Below are positions 34,943 through 38,294 of a stretch of DNA of 38,294 nt, in pieces. The stretch spans positions 1-38,294 of the forward strand of contig NZ_FOUZ01000019.1 in the NCBI RefSeq assembly GCF_900115015.1, written 5' to 3'. The notes under the pieces are model-generated. The model saw nothing but the letters and a program-made list of their open reading frames with translations, ran no database searches and had not been told where the DNA came from. The position numbers and the translations under genes were made by a program. Position 1 is the stretch's first letter. The number at the start of each line of letters is the position of its first letter. Source of the stretch: Algoriella xinjiangensis. GTDB taxonomy: Bacteria > Bacteroidota > Bacteroidia > Flavobacteriales > Weeksellaceae.

Positions 34943-35708
34943 ACTTAAAATATCTTTAATTCAATTTGATATTATTTGGGAAGATGCAGAAGCTAATCAG
35001 TCTTATTTAGACGTTTTACTAAAAGATCATCAAACAGATATTATTCTTTTACCAGAAATGTTTGCTTCGGGTTTCTCTATGAATGTCGAAAAAATTGCGC
35101 AAAAGCCATTTGGTAAAACGTTTGAATGGATGCAACATAAAGCGAAAGAATTAAATACAGCGGTTGCTGGTAGTATTTCTACGCACGAAAATGATAAATA
35201 TTTTAATCGTTTTTATTTTATTAGCCCAAACGGATCCATTTATATTTACGATAAAAAACATTTGTTTAGCTACGGAAAAGAAGCTGGCGTATATTCTGCA
35301 GGTGATAAAATTGTAACGATAGATTATAAAGGTTGGCAAATTAGACCAATTGTTTGTTATGATTTAAGATTTCCAGCGTGGATTAGAAATACAGAAGAAA
35401 ATCCGTACGATTTAATTTTATGCAATGCCAATTGGCCAAAAGCCCGCAGAGAAGCTTGGATTTCACTTCTAAAAGCACGTGCAATAGAAAACATGAGTTT
35501 TATTGCTGGCGTTAATAGAATTGGTGTAGATGGGTATAATTTAGATTACAAAGGTGATTCGCATTTGTTTGATACGTTGGGCGAAGATGTAGTACAACTA
35601 AATAATCATCCCGAAATTCTACAATTCGAAATTGATAAAGAACAACAAGATAAAACCCGCACTCATTTTAATTTTTTAAATGACCGAGATTTGTTTCATT
35701 TCATATAA
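34926..35708 (+). CDS. Nitrilase-family amidohydrolase, omega-amidase (YafV/Nit2) type
   Basis: A 260-aa carbon-nitrogen hydrolase. The Glu-Lys-Cys triad is visible: E43 in 'ILLPEMFASGF', the Lys in 'YIYDKKHLFSYGKE' (about 108-121) and the Cys in 'IRPIVCYDLRFPAWIR' (about 139-154). The spelling 'CYDLRFP' and the adjoining 'LCNANWP' are those of omega-amidases, which hydrolyse alpha-ketoglutaramate and alpha-ketosuccinamate (metabolite repair after transamination). No signal peptide; cytosolic. Its start lies inside the PAP2 gene. Confidence 0.92.
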   Translation: MEHQNKLKISLIQFDIIWEDAEANQSYLDVLLKDHQTDIILLPEMFASGFSMNVEKIAQKPFGKTFEWMQHKAKELNTAVAGSISTHENDKYFNRFYFISPNGSIYIYDKKHLFSYGKEAGVYSAGDKIVTIDYKGWQIRPIVCYDLRFPAWIRNTEENPYDLILCNANWPKARREAWISLLKARAIENMSFIAGVNRIGVDGYNLDYKGDSHLFDTLGEDVVQLNNHPEILQFEIDKEQQDKTRTHFNFLNDRDLFHFI

Positions 35709-35716
35709 TCGTTAAC

Positions 35717-35746
35717 AAAAACTCGCTTCTTTTGAAGCGAGTTTTT
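35717..35746. terminator. Bidirectional terminator between the amidase and pirin genes
   Basis: AAAAACTCGCTTC-TTTT-GAAGCGAGTTTTT is a perfect 13-bp stem between two convergent genes. Confidence 0.9.
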
Positions 35747-35750
35747 TAAT

Positions 35751-36625
35751 TTATAATGTGCCAAATTTTCCTGCTTTAAACTCTTCAAAAGTAGTTTTTA
35801 ATTGCTCTTGCGTATTCATCACAAACGGACCATAATGCGCAATTGGCTCGTTTAGCGGTTCGCCACTCATCACCAAAATAATTGTATGATTTGATGTAGC
35901 TTCTAAAGTAAACATATCTCCGTTATCATTCTCTAGCATTGCAAAACTATCTTTGCTTACGTTTTCTGTTCCATTTACAAGAACATCACCGTTAATCACT
36001 AAAAATGCCGTGTTGTATGTATTTGGAAATTCAAAATCAGTTTTTCCACCATTATTCAAATAAACATTAAATAAATTTATTGGCGAAAAAGTAGTTCCTT
36101 TTCCTTTATTTCCTTTGTATTCGCCAGCAATTACATTTACAAAACCACCATTATTTTCTAAATTAACACGCGTCATTTCATCAAATAATAAATCTTGATA
36201 TTGCGGTTTTACTTCGCGATCTTTAGCTGGTAAATTCATCCACATTTGTACCATCTGAAAAGTTCCGCCATTCTTAGCCCAATTTCTTCGTGGTATTCTT
36301 GATGCAAAACACCAGAACCAGCCGTCATCCATTGCACATCGCCTTCGCCAATAACACCATGATTACCGCGACTATCTTTGTGTGCAATTTTACCTTTATA
36401 GGCTAATGTCACCGTTTCGAAACCTTTGTGTGGATGCGCACCAACACCTCTTGGAATTTCTTCTGCTTCAAAATCAATATCTGCATTGTAACCAATCGCA
36501 AAAAAAGGATCCATTCTACGATGCGAAATATTTCCTTTACCGATAAATGAAGTCGTATAAAATGCATTTCCAACCCAGTTGAACGTTCCGGGATGCAATA
36601 ATTTTTCTATATTTCTTGTTGACAT
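35751..36625 (-). pseudogene. Pirin family gene interrupted by a one-base frameshift
   Basis: Two overlapping frames together make one pirin of about 291 aa. The upstream frame (36625 to 36236) carries the N-terminal cupin with the four metal ligands H64, H66 ('GAHPHKGFE'), H108 and E110 ('GVLHQEYHEE'), then goes out of frame into an unrelated tail. The downstream frame continues at 'NWAKNGGTFQMVQMWMNLPA' and contains the complete C-terminal cupin to the normal end. On the coding strand the switch is at GAAGAAATTGG. Adding one A to the AAA run (36283-36285) restores EENWAKNGG. Pirins bind iron; some act as quercetinases or redox-sensing cofactors. It may be a true recent mutation or an assembly error. 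It is co-directional with the oxidoreductase upstream. Confidence 0.85.
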
Positions 36626-36650
36626 AATTGTTTAGATTGTGATTGAGAGC

Positions 36651-37514
36651 TTATTGATTTTGTAATAAATTATGAATCGCTCCTTGAATTTCAGGAAACT
36701 TAAATACGAATCCTTTTCCTTGAATACTTTTTGAAACCAAATGTTGACCACGAAATGCTTGAATAGTTTGTGGCGAATTTAAGTTTAATTCATCCGAAAT
36801 TGCTTTGTAAATATCTTGCTGAGAAGCCGCTTTTGGTGCTACTGAATTATATACACCATCGAGTTGATTTTGTACAGCAAACGCAAAAATACCCGCCATA
36901 TCTTCAACGTGATTCCACGCCACCGCACTATCGTTAGGTTGAAAAACAGCTTGCGGGTTCGATTTTAAAATATTTTCATACATTGGTAAAATTCCATCAT
37001 TTGTACCCAAAACCAATGAAACTCTAATCTTAGAAACATGCGCTGCAACATTATCTATCTTAAATAAATCGGCAGCTTTTTCCCAATCATCACTCAAATC
37101 GGCAGCAAAACCAGAACCTTTTTCTCCATTTTCGTCAATCTCGAGCGTATTATCTTGAAAACTATAATAACCAATTGCCGAAGCCGAAACAAAAGCTTTA
37201 AGCGTTTGATTGCGCTTTTTTAATTCATCTCGTAAAAAATTAGCTGTACCAATTCTACTTTCGTACACCAACGCTTGGCGTTCTGCTGTTAATGGCGTAC
37301 CATCATTCAACTTAGATCCTGCCAAATGCACAATGTAATTTACATCGTCTAAAGCATTTGTATCAATCGTTTTTTTATGAACATCCCACTCAAACTCATT
37401 GGCTGACTTAGGCTTTCTTGTTAATAATTTTACAGTATATTCTTTTTCTAAAATTGGAATTAAATGGCTTGCAATAAAACTATTTGCTCCAGTTATTAAA
37501 ACAGTCTCTTTCAT
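36651..37514 (-). CDS. TIGR01777 family NAD(P)-dependent epimerase-like oxidoreductase
   Basis: A 287-aa extended short-chain dehydrogenase of the YfcH/SULA type. The nucleotide-binding start is 'VLITGANSFIASHL' (4-17), where the usual GGxGFIG is altered to GANSFIA. 'VNYIVHLAGSKLNDG' (about 60-74) carries the conserved HLAG, 'SASAIGYYSFQDN' (about 112-124) holds the YY typical of the family, and 'AVAWNHVEDMAGIFAFAV' follows. The C-terminal DUF1731-like end is present ('KGFVFKFPEIQGAIHNLL'). The reaction is unknown. It is the first gene of a unit with pirin (26-bp gap) and is divergent from the HxlR regulator. Confidence 0.88.
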   Translation of the reverse strand: MKETVLITGANSFIASHLIPILEKEYTVKLLTRKPKSANEFEWDVHKKTIDTNALDDVNYIVHLAGSKLNDGTPLTAERQALVYESRIGTANFLRDELKKRNQTLKAFVSASAIGYYSFQDNTLEIDENGEKGSGFAADLSDDWEKAADLFKIDNVAAHVSKIRVSLVLGTNDGILPMYENILKSNPQAVFQPNDSAVAWNHVEDMAGIFAFAVQNQLDGVYNSVAPKAASQQDIYKAISDELNLNSPQTIQAFRGQHLVSKSIQGKGFVFKFPEIQGAIHNLLQNQ

Positions 37515-37555
37515 TATTTAATTGATTTCTACAATAAAATTACACCTATTTAAAT

Positions 37556-37563
37556 TATATTTG
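37556..37563 (+). promoter_or_regulatory. -7 box of the HxlR gene
   Basis: TATATTTG matches TAnnTTTG. The expected transcription start falls at the left edge of the inverted repeat at 37569. Confidence 0.6.
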
Positions 37564-37568
37564 ATATG

Positions 37569-37593
37569 AGTTACCTTTTGGTAACTAGTAACC
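37569..37593. promoter_or_regulatory. Candidate HxlR operator
   Basis: AGTTACC-TTTT-GGTAACT (37569-37586) is a perfect 7-bp-arm dyad. It is followed directly by AGTAACC (37587-37593), which makes a second, one-mismatch dyad with the GGTAACT half. It lies at the expected transcription start of the regulator and in the divergent spacer (37515-37609), so one protein could control both directions. Confidence 0.65.
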
Positions 37594-37609
37594 TAAAAGA
37601 AACTACCAG

Positions 37610-37963
37610 ATGAAAAAACCAATTTCAGATCCACCAGCATGCAGTACAAATCTACTGGCAATGAATGATACATTAGATATTTTAGGAGGAAAATGGAAAC
37701 TATTAATCTTACATTATCTTATTCAACGACAAGATATAAGTAATACTTTCAAAAAAATGGAGCGTGATATTACAGGAATTTCTGCAAAGATGTTATCAAA
37801 AGATTTGGAAGCTAATAAATTGGTTCATCGCGAAGTTAAAGACACAAAACCTGTAACCGTAGAATATTCGATTACCAAATACGGTGAATCTACAAAAGAA
37901 ATAATCAACGTTTTAGTTGATTGGGGAAAACTCCACCGAAAAGAAATAATGCAAGAAGATTAA
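37610..37963 (+). CDS. HxlR/MarR-like winged-helix transcription regulator
   Basis: A 117-aa HxlR-family regulator. The family core is 'LDILGGKWKLLILHYL' (about 23-38), followed by the recognition helix region 'ITGISAKMLSKDLEANKLVHRE' and the wing 'VTVEYSITKYGES'. One cysteine, C11 in 'DPPACSTN', stands just before the first helix. This is the position of the redox-sensing cysteine in YodB/HypR-type members that respond to quinones, aldehydes or hypochlorite. Its neighbours, a pirin and an oxidoreductase, are typical targets for such a regulator. The effector is not known. Confidence 0.92.
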   Translation: MKKPISDPPACSTNLLAMNDTLDILGGKWKLLILHYLIQRQDISNTFKKMERDITGISAKMLSKDLEANKLVHREVKDTKPVTVEYSITKYGESTKEIINVLVDWGKLHRKEIMQED

Positions 37964-38033
37964 GTATTGAGTGATGAATTTTTAGAAGTAAGATATAAGA
38001 CTTAAGTCCTAAGTTTATAAGAAAACTCACCTT

Positions 38034-38123
38034 GTCATTCCGAGCGCAGCGAAGAATCCTATCACAATCTATTTGACAATACAATCAATTTATCCATCCC
38101 GTCATCCTGAACTCGTTTCAGGA
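38034..38123. repeat. Intergenic REP-like sequences between HxlR and the rRNA operon
   Basis: The 280 bp after the HxlR gene have no open frame of note. They contain GTCATTCCGAGCGCAGCGAA (from 38034) and GTCATCCTGAACTCGTTTCA (from 38101). The latter includes a TCCTGAA/TTCAGGA hairpin at 38105-38123. Both types are, to my knowledge, frequent dispersed intergenic repeats in Bacteroidota. Around them are degenerate copies of AAGTCTTAAG/CTTAAGTCCTAAG (about 38000-38020 and 38140-38180). Confidence 0.6.
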
Positions 38124-38205
38124 ACGCAAGTTAAGTTTTGAGTTCTAAGTAATAAGTCTTTAAATCTTAAGTCTTAAATCTCTTTCCCAGACTTTACTGC
38201 ATAAA

Positions 38206-38234
38206 AAAAGTCTCAAGAAATAAATCTTGAGACT
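38206..38234 (-). terminator. Terminator of the rRNA operon
   Basis: On the minus strand AGTCTCAAGA-TTTATT-TCTTGAGACT is followed by a run of T. It is a perfect 10-bp stem, 11 bp behind the 5S end. Confidence 0.93.
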
Positions 38235-38245
38235 CTTTATAAAAA

Positions 38246-38294
38246 CTGGCGACGACCTACTCTCCCGCAATAGCAGTACCATCGGCGCAGGCAG
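38246..38294 (-). rRNA. rrf: 5S ribosomal RNA, 3' part (cut by window edge)
   Basis: On the minus strand the sequence includes GCGCCGATGGTACTGC and GGGAGAGTAGGTCGTCGCCAG, the standard 3' half of bacterial 5S rRNA, running out of the window. A terminator follows at once. The 23S and 16S genes should lie to the right. Confidence 0.95.

Overview
This is a low-GC chromosomal window from a member of the Bacteroidota, most likely order Flavobacteriales and probably Weeksellaceae (an Empedobacter-like genus is my best guess, from general protein character only). The supporting signs are many promoters with the Bacteroidota -7 box TAnnTTTG, a type IX secretion (T9SS) sorting domain, TonB-dependent receptors, DUF4833 and DUF6702 proteins, and the family-typical order thrS-infC-rpmI-rplT. 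Most of the window is ordinary core genome. The accessory material is at the two ends.

Left end (1-2450). The window opens in the last codons of an IS3-like transposase. Next to it, on the minus strand, is a tightly coupled, very AT-rich two-gene module of unknown function: a 332-aa soluble protein followed by a 148-aa three-helix membrane protein that starts at TTG one base after the stop. A nested palindrome precedes the module. Next come a terminator-ended, possibly structured small transcript, a 37-aa one-helix microprotein and a CsbD-like stress protein.

2451-13040, all minus strand. Genes are a GNAT-like protein, a DUF4833 protein, two DedA-family membrane proteins, yraN, upp and an S66 LD-carboxypeptidase. 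The last four genes (LD-carboxypeptidase, upp, yraN, second dedA) form one operon from a TACCTTTG promoter. Two TonB-dependent receptors follow as a tandem duplication that includes their leaders and terminators.

13581-20590. A minus-strand operon runs C1 peptidase, nadA, nadB, a secreted TonB-C-terminal-like protein, nadC, and makes the NAD precursor nicotinate mononucleotide from aspartate. Divergent from it is a fused orotate phosphoribosyltransferase/OMP decarboxylase whose second half is strikingly like eukaryotic UMP synthase.

20675-30756. Genes are a T9SS-secreted M28 peptidase, trmB, a four-helix membrane protein, DUF6702, a PBP4-type DD-carboxypeptidase with an MscS channel, a DUF937-TM-OmpA protein, tgt (short or no leader; zinc cysteines missing) with an LptF/LptG permease, and a small unknown protein between two near-identical terminators.

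30900-35750. thrS-infC-rpmI-rplT form a translation operon. infC appears to start at a rare AUC codon, and a hairpin lies just before rplT. A PAP2 phosphatase and an overlapping nitrilase-family amidase follow.

35751-38294. A pirin gene broken by a one-base frameshift and a TIGR01777-type oxidoreductase diverge from an HxlR-type regulator with a clear operator over its promoter. Intergenic REP-like repeats follow, then the terminator and 3' end of a 5S rRNA, which marks an rRNA operon beyond the right edge on the minus strand.
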